Source of the DNA: Rhodoglobus sp.
GTDB taxonomy: Bacteria > Actinomycetota > Actinomycetes > Actinomycetales > Microbacteriaceae
DNA length: 48,640 nucleotides
Assembly: GCA_025464445.1 (NCBI GenBank)
Contig: JAODLY010000035.1
Location: 1-48,640, forward strand
Reading direction: 5' to 3'
Below the pieces are notes generated by a model that made no database searches, was not told the DNA's origin, and was given only the letters and a program-made list of their open reading frames with translations. Positions 29,955-38,315 of this stretch are shown one piece after another. Made by a program: the position numbers and the translations under genes. Each line of letters begins with the position of its first letter. Position 1 is the first letter of the stretch.

Positions 29955-30764
29955 GTGTCACTCGACGCGCGGCCGGACCGGCCCTCCTCCATCGCGCAGC
30001 TGCGTGAGGTGACCCAGCCGCCGTCGGTCAGGCAACGCGCGAACGCCGAGCACTGGACGGCATCCCTCTACCTGCGCGACATCTCGCCGTACCTGACCTG
30101 GATGCTCCTGAAGACGAGCATTTCAGCGAACGGCGTTACGGGCATCATGATTCTTGTCGGCTGGGCGACGGCTGCCGCGCTGCTCATCCCGGGCATCGCC
30201 GGGGCGGCACTTGCCCTCGTGCTCGGGCAGCTGCAGATGCTCGTGGACTGCTCCGACGGCGAGGTCGCACGCTGGCGCGACAGCCACTCCCCGGCGGGGG
30301 TATTCCTGGACAAGGTCGGGCACTACTCGACCGAGGCGCTCATCCCCATCGCTCTCGGCATCAGGGCAGCGGGATGGCCGCTCGAGTTTCCGGCTGACTT
30401 CGCCTGGACGACAGTGGGCTTCGCCCTCGCGCTCGTGATCGTGCTGAACAAGGCCCTCAACGACATGGTGCACGTGGCCAGGGCAAATGCCGGGCTTGAC
30501 AAGCTCAGCGACCACAAGAGCGAAGCCGAACCCAGCCACCGGGTCATGGCTCGCCTGCGTCGAGCCGCGCGCTTCCTGCCGTTCCACCGGCTCTACCACT
30601 CGGTCGAGCTGACGATCCTCGCCTTCGTCACGGCGATCATCGGCTTGTTCCTGCCGCCGTTGGTCGCAGACCGCGCGCTCGTGCTGATCCTCCTGCCACT
30701 GGCGGTGCTTGCCCTCATCGGGCACTTCGTGGCGATCCTGGTGTCCAGGCGGGTGCGCGCCTGA
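29955..30764 (+). CDS. CDP-alcohol phosphotransferase with altered catalytic motif
   Basis: 269 residues, about six TM helices. The family motif D-x2-D-G-x2-A-R-x8-G-x3-D-x3-D is present as DCSDGEVAR...GVFLD-KVG-H: the last Asp, the catalytic base in characterised enzymes, is His. The family moves an alcohol phosphate from a CDP-alcohol to another alcohol, in phospholipid or inositol-phosphate synthesis. GTG 29955 is chosen because GGAAGG (29941-29946) is 8 nt upstream; GTG 29946, overlapping the previous stop, is an alternative. Probable partner of the nucleotidyltransferase at 34127-34819. Confidence 0.85.
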   Translation: MSLDARPDRPSSIAQLREVTQPPSVRQRANAEHWTASLYLRDISPYLTWMLLKTSISANGVTGIMILVGWATAAALLIPGIAGAALALVLGQLQMLVDCSDGEVARWRDSHSPAGVFLDKVGHYSTEALIPIALGIRAAGWPLEFPADFAWTTVGFALALVIVLNKALNDMVHVARANAGLDKLSDHKSEAEPSHRVMARLRRAARFLPFHRLYHSVELTILAFVTAIIGLFLPPLVADRALVLILLPLAVLALIGHFVAILVSRRVRA

Positions 30765-31630
30765 GCACGCCAACCGTCGGGGTCGTCTCCCTCACGATGG
30801 GGGAGCGGCCGGATGACCTCGCGCGCAGCCTCGCGAGCCTGGCCGCACAGGTGGGCGTCGCCCTCGACGTCGTCGTTGTGGGCAACGGATGGATTCCCGC
30901 CGGCCTGCCGAAAGGAGTGAGGGCACTCGCCCTGCCCGAGAACCTGGGCATCCCGGCGGGGCGCAACCGGGGAGCGGCGCAGGTGAGTGGCGACTACCTG
31001 TTCTTCCTCGATGACGATGCGAGCATCCCGTCACCCACATTCCTGGCGGACGCGATCGCGAAGCTGAAGGCGGACCCGACGATCGGGCTGCTCCAGCCTC
31101 GCGTCGTCGACCCGTCGGGGCGCGAGAACCCGCGCCGCTGGATTCCGCGCATCCGCAAAGGGGACCCGCGGCATTCGAGCAACGTCTTCTCGGTCTGGGA
31201 GGGCGCGACACTCCTGCCGCGCGCCGTGTTCGACGCGACCGGTGGGTGGGGCGAACCGTACTTCTACGCCCACGAGGGCATCGAACTTGCCTGGCGGGTG
31301 TGGAACCAGGGCAAGCGAGTGCTCTACGCCGGCGACCTCGAGGCGAATCACCCGGCGACCGATCCCGCGCGCCATGACTTCTACTACCGGCTCAATGCGC
31401 GCAACCGCGTGTGGCTCGCCAAACGCAACCTGCCCTGGGTGTTGGTTCCCGTGTACGTGGCCAGCTGGACGGGCATCCAGTTGCTCCGTTCGATCCGTCG
31501 CCCGGCCGGCTTGAAGGCGTGGCTCGGTGGTTGGGTCGCCGGGTGGCGCGAGAGCCCCGGCGGTCGGCTGGGTATGACGTGGGCGACGGTGTGGCGGATG
31601 ACGCGTGCCGGCCGCCCCCCGCTGGTGTGA
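30761..31630 (+). CDS. GT2-family glycosyltransferase, probable CTG start
   Basis: 289 residues if started at CTG 30761. GT-A features: TVGVVSLTMGERPDDLARSL, NLGIPAGRNRG, FFLDDDASI as the DxD motif, and HEGIELAWRVWNQGKRVLYAG. The first beta-strand (TVGVVSLT) precedes the first ATG (30797), and no in-frame ATG, GTG or TTG lies upstream of that. CTG 30761 overlaps the previous stop as CTGA and has AGGCGGG (30747-30753) 7 nt before it. Annotation pipelines would probably start at 30797 and lose the strand. It resembles rhamnosyltransferase-type wall enzymes. Confidence 0.85.
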   Translation: MSTPTVGVVSLTMGERPDDLARSLASLAAQVGVALDVVVVGNGWIPAGLPKGVRALALPENLGIPAGRNRGAAQVSGDYLFFLDDDASIPSPTFLADAIAKLKADPTIGLLQPRVVDPSGRENPRRWIPRIRKGDPRHSSNVFSVWEGATLLPRAVFDATGGWGEPYFYAHEGIELAWRVWNQGKRVLYAGDLEANHPATDPARHDFYYRLNARNRVWLAKRNLPWVLVPVYVASWTGIQLLRSIRRPAGLKAWLGGWVAGWRESPGGRLGMTWATVWRMTRAGRPPLV

Positions 31631-31674
31631 TGAACCCGGGCGAGAGGGGCGGCTCCACCTCGCGCTGTAGCGGG

Positions 31675-32505
31675 CTACTCGCCCACGGCGTCAGGTGGCG
31701 CGGCCTCGATCTGCCGGGGCTTGCGCCGCGGCATCCGGATGACCGGCAGCGGCACCCGCAGCTCGCGACGTTCTCCGGGCTCGCGCGGCGCCCTGGGCTG
31801 TTTCACGCCCGGCTCCAGCCAGATCGGGAACGTCGTCGGCGCCGGCCCGAACGCCTCGCGTGAGGCACGCACGATCTGGCGGCCGAGGAGATGGTTGCCG
31901 CCACCGCCGATGACCGCGCCGATGCCAAACGGGATGAGGCGCCCCACGACGTTTGTGCCCTGGGCGACGGCGAACTTCTTCAGGAACGTCTTCTTGATTC
32001 GATCGGCGATCGGCCCCATTACGGTGCGCGGCAGGCTCTTGGTGACCATTTCGCCCCAGAACTGGCTTCGCGCGGGGGCCGTGCCGGCGACCTGCCCTGC
32101 CATCTGCTTGACGAGGTCGGAGCCGGCCGTGCCGAGCACCATGGTCATCACGAGCGCGCGGGCACGGTCGGGATCATCCACGACGATGCCGTGGACTTCC
32201 GTCACCGACTGGGCGAACAGCGCGCTGGCCTCCAGGAACCCCGCCGTCTCGACACCGGAAAGGGCGAGGGATGCCCCCGTGCCGATTGCCGGGACCGCCG
32301 CGCTCGCGCCGACGAGAGCGCCACCGGTCGTGACGGCGGTGAGAAAGCGGCGTTCGAGGGTGCGGACGATTTCGTCGGGGGTCGCGTTAGGACGGCCCCG
32401 ACGGATGCCGCGAATGTGGGCAAGCACGATGGGGCGCTGCACGGTGAGCACCCGGTCGATCCCGCGCACGACGAACGGGTTGGACACCGCGACATCCTTC
32501 GCCAT
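31675..32505 (-). CDS. EcsC-family protein
   Basis: 276 residues. The central part matches the EcsC pattern: a Gly/Ala-rich hydrophobic stretch (VTTGGALVGASAAVPAIGTGASLALSG, about 58-84), then helices and IPFGIGAVIGGGGNHLLGRQIVRASREAFG near 195-222. The C-terminal 50 residues are Pro/Arg-rich and probably disordered. EcsC proteins are poorly understood, often near ABC genes. The start appears leaderless: TACCCT (32517-32512) lies 6 nt before ATG 32505, so it need not be cotranscribed with the exporter genes upstream. Confidence 0.8.
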   Translation of the reverse strand: MAKDVAVSNPFVVRGIDRVLTVQRPIVLAHIRGIRRGRPNATPDEIVRTLERRFLTAVTTGGALVGASAAVPAIGTGASLALSGVETAGFLEASALFAQSVTEVHGIVVDDPDRARALVMTMVLGTAGSDLVKQMAGQVAGTAPARSQFWGEMVTKSLPRTVMGPIADRIKKTFLKKFAVAQGTNVVGRLIPFGIGAVIGGGGNHLLGRQIVRASREAFGPAPTTFPIWLEPGVKQPRAPREPGERRELRVPLPVIRMPRRKPRQIEAAPPDAVGE

Positions 32506-32526
32506 GGCTCAAGGGTACCGCGAGGG

Positions 32527-33297
32527 TCACTCTTCGTAGTCGGCGTTGTAACGGTCGATGACCTCGTTGATCGGGGCATCCAGCACGAGTCCACCACCGT
32601 CGAGGTAGATGCCGCGAGTGCAGAAGCGCAGCAGGTCTTTCTCGTTGTGCGAGACGAAGAACAGGGTGCGTCCCCCGGCCAGCAGCTCCTCGATGCGGCG
32701 GTAGCACTTCTCGCGGAACGCCTTGTCGCCAACAGCCAGCACCTCGTCGACGAGCATGATCGGCTCCTCAAGCCGGGAGATCACCGCGAAGGCGACCCGA
32801 GCCCGCATACCGCTGGAGAGGTGCTTGTATGGCGTATCGAGGAAGTCCCCGATCTCGGCGAAGTCGACGATCTCGTTGAAGCGGGACTGGATTTCGGGGC
32901 GCGTCATCCCATGCAGTCCCGCGGTGAGGAACACGTTGTCGCGCACCGTGAGGTCTTCGACGAAACCCCCGGTGATCTCGATGAGGGGGGCGACGCCGCC
33001 GTGCACTGTCACCGCACCCTCATCGGGCAGGATGACTTCGGCGACGAGCTTGAGCAGCGTCGACTTGCCCTGCCCGTTGCGTCCGACAACGCCGATGGCC
33101 TCCCCGCGACGCACCGCGAACGACACGTTACGCAGCGCCCAGAATTCGCTGGCGCGCGCTCGGCGCTTTCGCCCGGCGAAGAGGTCTTTGAAGCTGCGTC
33201 GCGAATGGCGGTTGCGCCGGAACCGGATGCCGACGCCCTCGACAGTGATGACGACCGGCGCCTCGACGACGGTCTCGGCCGGTCTTCTGGTCGCCAT
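32527..33297 (-). CDS. Polysaccharide/teichoic-acid export ATPase (Wzt/TagH type)
   Basis: 256 residues. Walker A GRNGQGKST, signature LSSGM (typical of Wzt/TagH instead of LSGGQ), Walker B IMLVDEVLAVGD, H-loop VSHNEKD. The N-terminal RNRHSRRSFKDL segment is the usual lead-in of glycan exporters. It lacks the C-terminal carbohydrate-binding domain of O-antigen Wzt proteins. ATG 33297 overlaps the permease stop (TAATG). It powers export of a lipid-linked glycan across the membrane. Confidence 0.92.
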   Translation of the reverse strand: MATRRPAETVVEAPVVITVEGVGIRFRRNRHSRRSFKDLFAGRKRRARASEFWALRNVSFAVRRGEAIGVVGRNGQGKSTLLKLVAEVILPDEGAVTVHGGVAPLIEITGGFVEDLTVRDNVFLTAGLHGMTRPEIQSRFNEIVDFAEIGDFLDTPYKHLSSGMRARVAFAVISRLEEPIMLVDEVLAVGDKAFREKCYRRIEELLAGGRTLFFVSHNEKDLLRFCTRGIYLDGGGLVLDAPINEVIDRYNADYEE

Positions 33298-34094
33298 TAG
33301 ATCTCCTTGAGCACGGCGCGCTCGGTGCGGCGGAAGACCACGATGCCGATGCCGAGTATCGCGACGCTCACGGCTGCGCCGATGCCGATCTCGAGGGGGT
33401 CGAGCTGGTCGGGGAAGAACACGGCGCGATACATCGAGAGGATGCCCACGAGGGGGTTGAATGAGGCCAGCAGGTGCAGGCGTTGCGGCAGGTCCGTGAC
33501 CCCGTAGATTATCGGGCTCGCGTAGAACAGGAAGCGCAGGGTGAGTTTGGTGGCCCGCTCGAGGTCGCGAAAGAAGATCACAAGGGGTGCCACGATCAAA
33601 CCGACGCCCGTTGTGAAGATCGCCTGCAACACCATCGCGACCGGGAAGAACACGACCTGCCAGTGCAGCGCCGCGCCGGAGGCCACGGCGAAGACGATGA
33701 TCACGGGGATGCTCGCCACGAACTCGATGCCCTTGGAGAGCACGAGGCGCACCACCCAGATCGTGCGCGGGATCTTTGTGGAGCGGATGAGTTTCGCCTC
33801 GCGGATGTAGGCCCGGGTGGAATCCGACACGGCGCCGTTGAACCACATCCACGGCAGCAGGGCCGTGATGAGGAACACGATGTAGGGCTCGCTGCCGGCG
33901 CTGCGGTGGAACACCTGGGTGAACACGAACCAGTAGATGCCGGCCATCACGAGCGGATCGAGGATCGACCAAAAGTACCCGAGTGCGGATGTCGAGTAGC
34001 GAACCCGAAGGTCGCGCACCGTCAGCAACCACAGGGAGCGGCGATAGCGCGCTGCGGGAGACCAGGCAGGACGCCCCAGTGCGTTGTTCGTCAC
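33297..34094 (-). CDS. ABC-2 glycan export permease (Wzm/TagG type)
   Basis: 265 residues, about six TM helices. Typical opening LWLLTVRDLRVRYSTSALGYFWSILDPLVMAGIYWFVF (given here by its key parts RDLRVRY and LGYFWSILDP), with FNPLVGILSMYRAVFF near the end. GTG 34094 with TACGAT (34107-34102) 7 nt upstream suggests an own leaderless promoter in the short gap after the nucleotidyltransferase. Forms the channel with the ATPase at 32527-33297. Confidence 0.92.
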   Translation of the reverse strand: MTNNALGRPAWSPAARYRRSLWLLTVRDLRVRYSTSALGYFWSILDPLVMAGIYWFVFTQVFHRSAGSEPYIVFLITALLPWMWFNGAVSDSTRAYIREAKLIRSTKIPRTIWVVRLVLSKGIEFVASIPVIIVFAVASGAALHWQVVFFPVAMVLQAIFTTGVGLIVAPLVIFFRDLERATKLTLRFLFYASPIIYGVTDLPQRLHLLASFNPLVGILSMYRAVFFPDQLDPLEIGIGAAVSVAILGIGIVVFRRTERAVLKEI

Positions 34095-34126
34095 GGCGTC
34101 TATCGTAAGCGGTTACCCGGAGACAA

Positions 34127-34819
34127 CTAGACGAAGAGGTTGGCGCGCTCCAGGTCTTCGAGGAAGTCGACCTCGACCGCGTACAGGTCCGAGATGTCGA
34201 GGGGCTCGACGCGGATGCCGTCCTGCTCGATCGCCAGCTCCAGGCCGCGTTCGAAGTAGTCCTGGTCTGCGACGCGACGAAGCTGCCGTAGCAGCACCGC
34301 CTTGTCGTTTTTCGAGATGTAGTTGATGCCGACGGCCTCGCCAAGCCCCCCGGCGACAGTCTTGGAAATCTCTTTGATGAATCCCTCGGCGTCGACGGTG
34401 TACTTGACCTCTTCGTCTGCGACCCGCGCCGTATTGACTGACACGAATGATTGGTCGCGCGCGACCATCCTCGCCGCGCGGTCCAGAGCGGTTGGGTCGA
34501 AGACCACGTCTCCGTTCATCCAGAGCACGCCGCCAGCCGTCGATGCCTGCAGGGCGCGCATGAGGCTCTTCGACGTGTTCGTCTGGTCGTACTGCTCGTT
34601 ATAGACGTATGCGGCGTCAGGGAATGCCTCGATGATGCTCTCGAGCTTGTAGCCGACAACTATCGTGACGCGGGCGGTGGATCCGAAAGCGTGCCGGATG
34701 TTGTCGAACTGCTGTTGCATGATGCTGCGCCCGTCACCGAGTTCGGTGAGCGGCTTGGGGAGGGACCGACCAAGGCGGCTGCCCATACCGGCAGCCAGGA
34801 TCACGATCTGCGTGGTCAC
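34127..34819 (-). CDS. NTP-transferase (LicC/sugar- or alcohol-phosphate type)
   Basis: 230 residues. N-terminal nucleotide-binding signature QIVILAAGMGSRLG then LPKPLTELG, with acidic metal site WMNGDVVFD and VDFLEDLERA at the end. The compact size and lack of a C-terminal beta-helix fit LicC-like cytidylyltransferases and inositol-phosphate cytidylyltransferases. It could make the CDP-activated substrate for the CDP-alcohol transferase nearby (inference). GTG 34819 is chosen: GAGGAG lies just upstream and the Rossmann strand begins at the next residues. Confidence 0.87.
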   Translation of the reverse strand: MTTQIVILAAGMGSRLGRSLPKPLTELGDGRSIMQQQFDNIRHAFGSTARVTIVVGYKLESIIEAFPDAAYVYNEQYDQTNTSKSLMRALQASTAGGVLWMNGDVVFDPTALDRAARMVARDQSFVSVNTARVADEEVKYTVDAEGFIKEISKTVAGGLGEAVGINYISKNDKAVLLRQLRRVADQDYFERGLELAIEQDGIRVEPLDISDLYAVEVDFLEDLERANLFV

Positions 34820-35006
34820 GCGGTTCTCCTCGGCTTGTCCTGGATCCGCAGCACCGGCGGCATTTTGCCGTCCGGTTATTCGCGAGATCGTAGTAAGACA
34901 CACCTTTGTGCGTTTCAATCGTAGCCGCGAGGCCTTCGGCCGACACGGGAACGCTCGTGTTGTTGCCCATTTGTGATGCTAGCTCAGCGACATCCTGCGG
35001 CCTTGA

Positions 35007-35012
35007 TAGGTT
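35007..35012 (+). promoter_or_regulatory. -10 box of a leaderless promoter (Glu/Pro-tailed ATPase)
   Basis: TAGGTT ends 6 nt before GTG 35019. There is no convincing RBS. Confidence 0.5.
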
Positions 35013-35018
35013 GGGACC

Positions 35019-36362
35019 GTGGAAACCCCCCCGGAGCCCGGCCCCAGAAAAAAGCCGAGCCGTCCCCAGCCGCGCACCGACGGGACCAACCGCAAACCAC
35101 CACCCGGCCGCAAGCCTCCCGCCAAGCGTCCGGCCGCAGCCGCCGTGGTCGCGCCGCATCGGTCGGAGGTCGGCGAGGTCGTTGACGAGACGCCCTCCGA
35201 GACCGCCGTCGAGGTGCTCGAGGAGCCGACACTCGAGTCGGCTCGGGAGCCTGAGCCGTCGGCGACGCCGGATGAGCCCGCCGACCACCGGGTAGGCGCC
35301 CGCCTCACAGTGCCGCGGCTTACCCTGCCCAAGCTCACACTTCCGAAGTTCTCCACTGGCCGAGGCGTGAAAGCGGGAGATGCGGCACCCGAAACAGCCG
35401 TCGAGCCCGAAACTGAGCCGACGGTGGCGGCGCCGGAGCCCACGGTTGAGCCAGAGCCCGAGGCAACGCCAGAGCCAGAGGCATCGCCCGAACCCGAGCC
35501 GGCGCCCGCCGAACCCGAGCCGGCGCCCGCACCTGAGCCTGTTTCCTCGGCGGAGGCGGTCGCACTCGTCGTGGCCCTGCCGGGCAAGCGCCACCCGAGG
35601 TCCGAGGTCGTGCTGCGTGTGGAACGCCTCACGAAGAAGTTCGACGACAAGATCGCGGTCAACGCGATCGAACTCGTGGTGAAGGTCGGCGCGTTCTACG
35701 GGATCGTCGGGCCGAACGGCGCGGGCAAGACGACGACCCTCTCGATGATCACGGGGCTCCTGCGCCCGACCGCCGGTTCGGTCGCAGTGCACGGCGCGGA
35801 TGTGTGGAGCGACCCGGTCGTCGCCAAGCGCAACATGGGGGTGCTTCCCGACCGCCTCAGGCTCTTCGATCGCCTCACCGGCGCCCAGGTGCTCTACTAC
35901 GCAGGAGTGCTCCGCGGCCTCGACGGGCCGACGGTGCGCAAACGCACGGGTGACCTCGCTGGCGCGTTCGGACTTGAGGATGCCCTCGGCCGCCTCGTCT
36001 CCGACTATTCGGCGGGCATGACTAAGAAGGTGGCCCTCGCCGCGGCGATGATCCACTCTCCGCGCATCCTGGTGCTCGACGAGCCATTCGAATCCGTCGA
36101 CCCGGTTTCGGCTGCGACCATCACCGAGATCCTCAAGAACTACGTCAAGGCGGGCGGCACCGTGGTGCTGTCAAGCCACAGCATGGATCTCGTGCAGCGC
36201 ATCTGCGACCATGTCGCGGTGATCGTGGGAGGCGACATCCTCGCCGACGGCACCATGAAGGCGGTGCGCGGCGACCAGACCCTCGAGGAGCGTTTCGTGG
36301 AACTGGCCGGCGGCCGCAAGACGGTGGAGGGGCTCGAGTGGTTGCACAGTTTCTCCGACTGA
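35019..36362 (+). CDS. ABC ATPase with long Glu/Pro-rich N-terminal extension
   Basis: 447 residues, about twice a normal ABC ATPase. Residues 1-200 are low-complexity: a basic Pro-rich head (about 1-45), an acidic stretch, the repeats LTVPRLTLPKLTLPKF (near 97-112), and a Glu-Pro repeat region (about 125-180, with units such as EPEPE, TPEPE, APAEPEP). The ATPase follows: Walker A GPNGAGKTT, signature YSAGM (variant), Walker B ILVLDEPFESVDP, H-loop SSHSMD. The C-terminal half resembles ABC-2 exporter ATPases. GTG start appears leaderless. The permease start overlaps its 3' end by 25 nt. Confidence 0.9.
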   Translation: METPPEPGPRKKPSRPQPRTDGTNRKPPPGRKPPAKRPAAAAVVAPHRSEVGEVVDETPSETAVEVLEEPTLESAREPEPSATPDEPADHRVGARLTVPRLTLPKLTLPKFSTGRGVKAGDAAPETAVEPETEPTVAAPEPTVEPEPEATPEPEASPEPEPAPAEPEPAPAPEPVSSAEAVALVVALPGKRHPRSEVVLRVERLTKKFDDKIAVNAIELVVKVGAFYGIVGPNGAGKTTTLSMITGLLRPTAGSVAVHGADVWSDPVVAKRNMGVLPDRLRLFDRLTGAQVLYYAGVLRGLDGPTVRKRTGDLAGAFGLEDALGRLVSDYSAGMTKKVALAAAMIHSPRILVLDEPFESVDPVSAATITEILKNYVKAGGTVVLSSHSMDLVQRICDHVAVIVGGDILADGTMKAVRGDQTLEERFVELAGGRKTVEGLEWLHSFSD

Positions 36363-37909
36363 AGATCACCCTGCTTCGCAACAACTTCAGGCGCAGCCCC
36401 TGGCAGTTGGTGGCGATGGTGCTGGCCCTCATCTACGGGCTGGGCCTCTCGGTGTTCGTCACGGGTGGGTTGTTCGCGCTACGCGCCGCAACGCCAGACA
36501 TCGCGAGGGCCATCATCGTGGTCTTCGGGTCGATCGTCGTGCTCGCGTTCCTGCTGCTCCCGCTCGTATTCGGGGTGGATGACACGATCGATCCCCGCCG
36601 TTTCTCGCTGTACGGCATCCCGACCACCAGGCTCGCGTTCGGGCTGGCGGTCGCCGCGGCCGTGAGCGTGCCCACACTCATGGTCACCCTGTTCTCCCTC
36701 GCGCAGATAGTGACCTGGAGTCGCGGCCCACAGCCCACGCTCCTCGCCATCTTTGCGGCGATAATCATCGTGCCCACCTGCGTGCTCGCGTCCCGGGTGT
36801 CGACCGGTATCGCCTCCTTCTTCCTCGCGTCGCGGCGGGCTCGTGATATCTCCGGCGTGCTGCTGCTCGTCGTGCTCGCGGTCTCAGCGCCACTCGTGGC
36901 CCTGCTCGCGACTGTCGACTGGGAGTCACAGGGTCTCCCGATCGCCAGGCGCATCGCGGCCGTCGTGGCGTGGACGCCGCTCGGCGCCGCATGGAGCCTC
37001 CCTGGCGATGCCGCTCTGGGGCTCGGCGGCGACGTGCTGCCCCATCTCCTGATCGCCGTCGGCTTTTTGGTCGTGCTGTGGCTGGCTTGGCGAGTGCTTG
37101 TGGGCACGATGCTCGTTACACAGCCGCAGCAGGCCGCGGCCAGGCTGTACAGCGGGCTCGGCTGGTTCGAGCGGATGCCCGCCACCCCTACCGGCGTCAT
37201 CGCGGCCCGCAGCCTCAGCTATTGGTCCCGGGATGCCCGCTACCGCGTCGCCGTAGTCGTCATCCCCATCGTGCCGATCGTGATGGTCGCGGCCCTTGTC
37301 GTCGGCGGTGTGCCGTGGTCGTTCATCGCCTGGATTCCCGTGCCCGTCATGTGCCTCTTCCTTGGCTGGTCGCCCCACAACGACGTCGCCTTCGACAACA
37401 CGGCCTTCTGGACCCATGTCTCCGCCAACACCTCGGGCGTCGCGGACAGGTGGGGCAGGCTCGTTCCCGCGCTGTTCCTCGGCGTGCCGCTTGTGCTCAT
37501 CGGAAGCGTCGTGACCGTGGCGTTCTCGGGGGAATGGAGTGCGCTTCCCGCACTGATCGGGTTGAGCGCGTGCATCCTGCTCGTCGGTTTCGGCATCTCA
37601 AGCGTGATCTCGGCGGGGTTCCCCTACCCCGTTGTGCGCCCGGGGGACAGCCCGTTCGCGCAGCCACAGGTGGCCGGGACTGCCGGGTCAGTCGTTCAGT
37701 CCATCTCCTTCTTCGCAACGGCGATCTCGGCGACGCCAGTCGTGCTGATCGCCCTGTTCCTCGGCCCCTCCTCACCGGCCTGGTATTGGGTCGCTCTGGG
37801 TGCTGGCCTTGCGATCGGGCTGCTCGTGCTGTTCGGCGGGGTGCGGCTCGGCGGCTACATCATGGGCCGCAGGGCACCGGAGTTGCTCGCTTTCGCCATG
37901 CAGAATTGA
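36338..37909 (+). CDS. ABC-2-type permease partner
   Basis: 523 residues, about 12 TM helices in two sets around a central cytoplasmic region (RARDISG, near 168). The GTG start has GGAGG at 36326-36330 and overlaps the ATPase gene. The hydrophobic sets include LVAMVLALIYGLGLSVFV at the N-terminus and a final pair near 470-505. The size and ABC-2-like N-terminus suggest an exporter of a lipid or peptide; the substrate cannot be inferred. Coupled with the Glu/Pro-tailed ATPase. Confidence 0.87.
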   Translation: MVAQFLRLKITLLRNNFRRSPWQLVAMVLALIYGLGLSVFVTGGLFALRAATPDIARAIIVVFGSIVVLAFLLLPLVFGVDDTIDPRRFSLYGIPTTRLAFGLAVAAAVSVPTLMVTLFSLAQIVTWSRGPQPTLLAIFAAIIIVPTCVLASRVSTGIASFFLASRRARDISGVLLLVVLAVSAPLVALLATVDWESQGLPIARRIAAVVAWTPLGAAWSLPGDAALGLGGDVLPHLLIAVGFLVVLWLAWRVLVGTMLVTQPQQAAARLYSGLGWFERMPATPTGVIAARSLSYWSRDARYRVAVVVIPIVPIVMVAALVVGGVPWSFIAWIPVPVMCLFLGWSPHNDVAFDNTAFWTHVSANTSGVADRWGRLVPALFLGVPLVLIGSVVTVAFSGEWSALPALIGLSACILLVGFGISSVISAGFPYPVVRPGDSPFAQPQVAGTAGSVVQSISFFATAISATPVVLIALFLGPSSPAWYWVALGAGLAIGLLVLFGGVRLGGYIMGRRAPELLAFAMQN

Positions 37910-37941
37910 CGGGGCGGACTTCGAACGGGGCGGACTTAGAA
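37910..37941. repeat. Two tandem 16-bp repeats at the DUF3039 promoter
   Basis: CGGGGCGGACTTCGAA (37910-37925) is followed directly by CGGGGCGGACTTAGAA (37926-37941); they differ at one base. That C-to-A change in the second copy creates the TAGAAT -10 box (37937-37942) that stands 6 nt before ATG 37949. Confidence 0.85.
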
Positions 37942-37948
37942 TTGCCTC

Positions 37949-38215
37949 ATGGCTGACCCAGACACCGGCCCGCTGCAGGGTGGCGGCACGGACATCCTCG
38001 ACCGCGAACTCGAAGAGCTCATCAACCAGAGCCACGTCGAGGAGGGCGATCACGAGCGTTTCTCCCACTACGCGCCCAAGAACAAGATCATGGAATCCGC
38101 GTTGACCGGCAAGCCGGTGCTCGCCCTGTGCGGCAAGCTGTGGGTGCCTGGCCGCGATCCGGAGAAGTTCCCGATCTGCCCGACATGCAAAGAGATCTAC
38201 GAAAAGCTCAAGTGA
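37949..38215 (+). CDS. DUF3039-family protein, possible zinc ribbon
   Basis: 88 residues. Conserved actinobacterial family. Cysteines in ALCGKLWVP and ICPTCKEIY give a C-x(n)-CPxC arrangement that could bind zinc with a nearby His (FSHYAP). Function unknown. A near-consensus TAGAAT lies 6 nt before ATG, so the mRNA should be leaderless. The gene is commonly near pncB and murI in this group of bacteria (from general knowledge). Confidence 0.9.
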   Translation: MADPDTGPLQGGGTDILDRELEELINQSHVEEGDHERFSHYAPKNKIMESALTGKPVLALCGKLWVPGRDPEKFPICPTCKEIYEKLK

Positions 38216-38315
38216 CCGACTACCTCTCCGGCCTCTACCTCGAGCCGGATGCCGCGCCGTGAGCCGGGCCGCCGATCGCCTGGGAGCCCGGAGCCGGCGG
38301 CGGGTGGCGACCCAG

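Noticed and set aside
33298-34344. Upstream extension of the exporter ATPase frame (to 605 codons)
   Set aside because: The extension is the shifted frame of the permease gene. The real start is ATG 33297, overlapping the permease stop.
38212-38262. 16-codon frame starting GTGA at the DUF3039 stop
   Set aside because: Too short and without any recognisable feature. The GTGA overlap is suggestive, but it could be chance.
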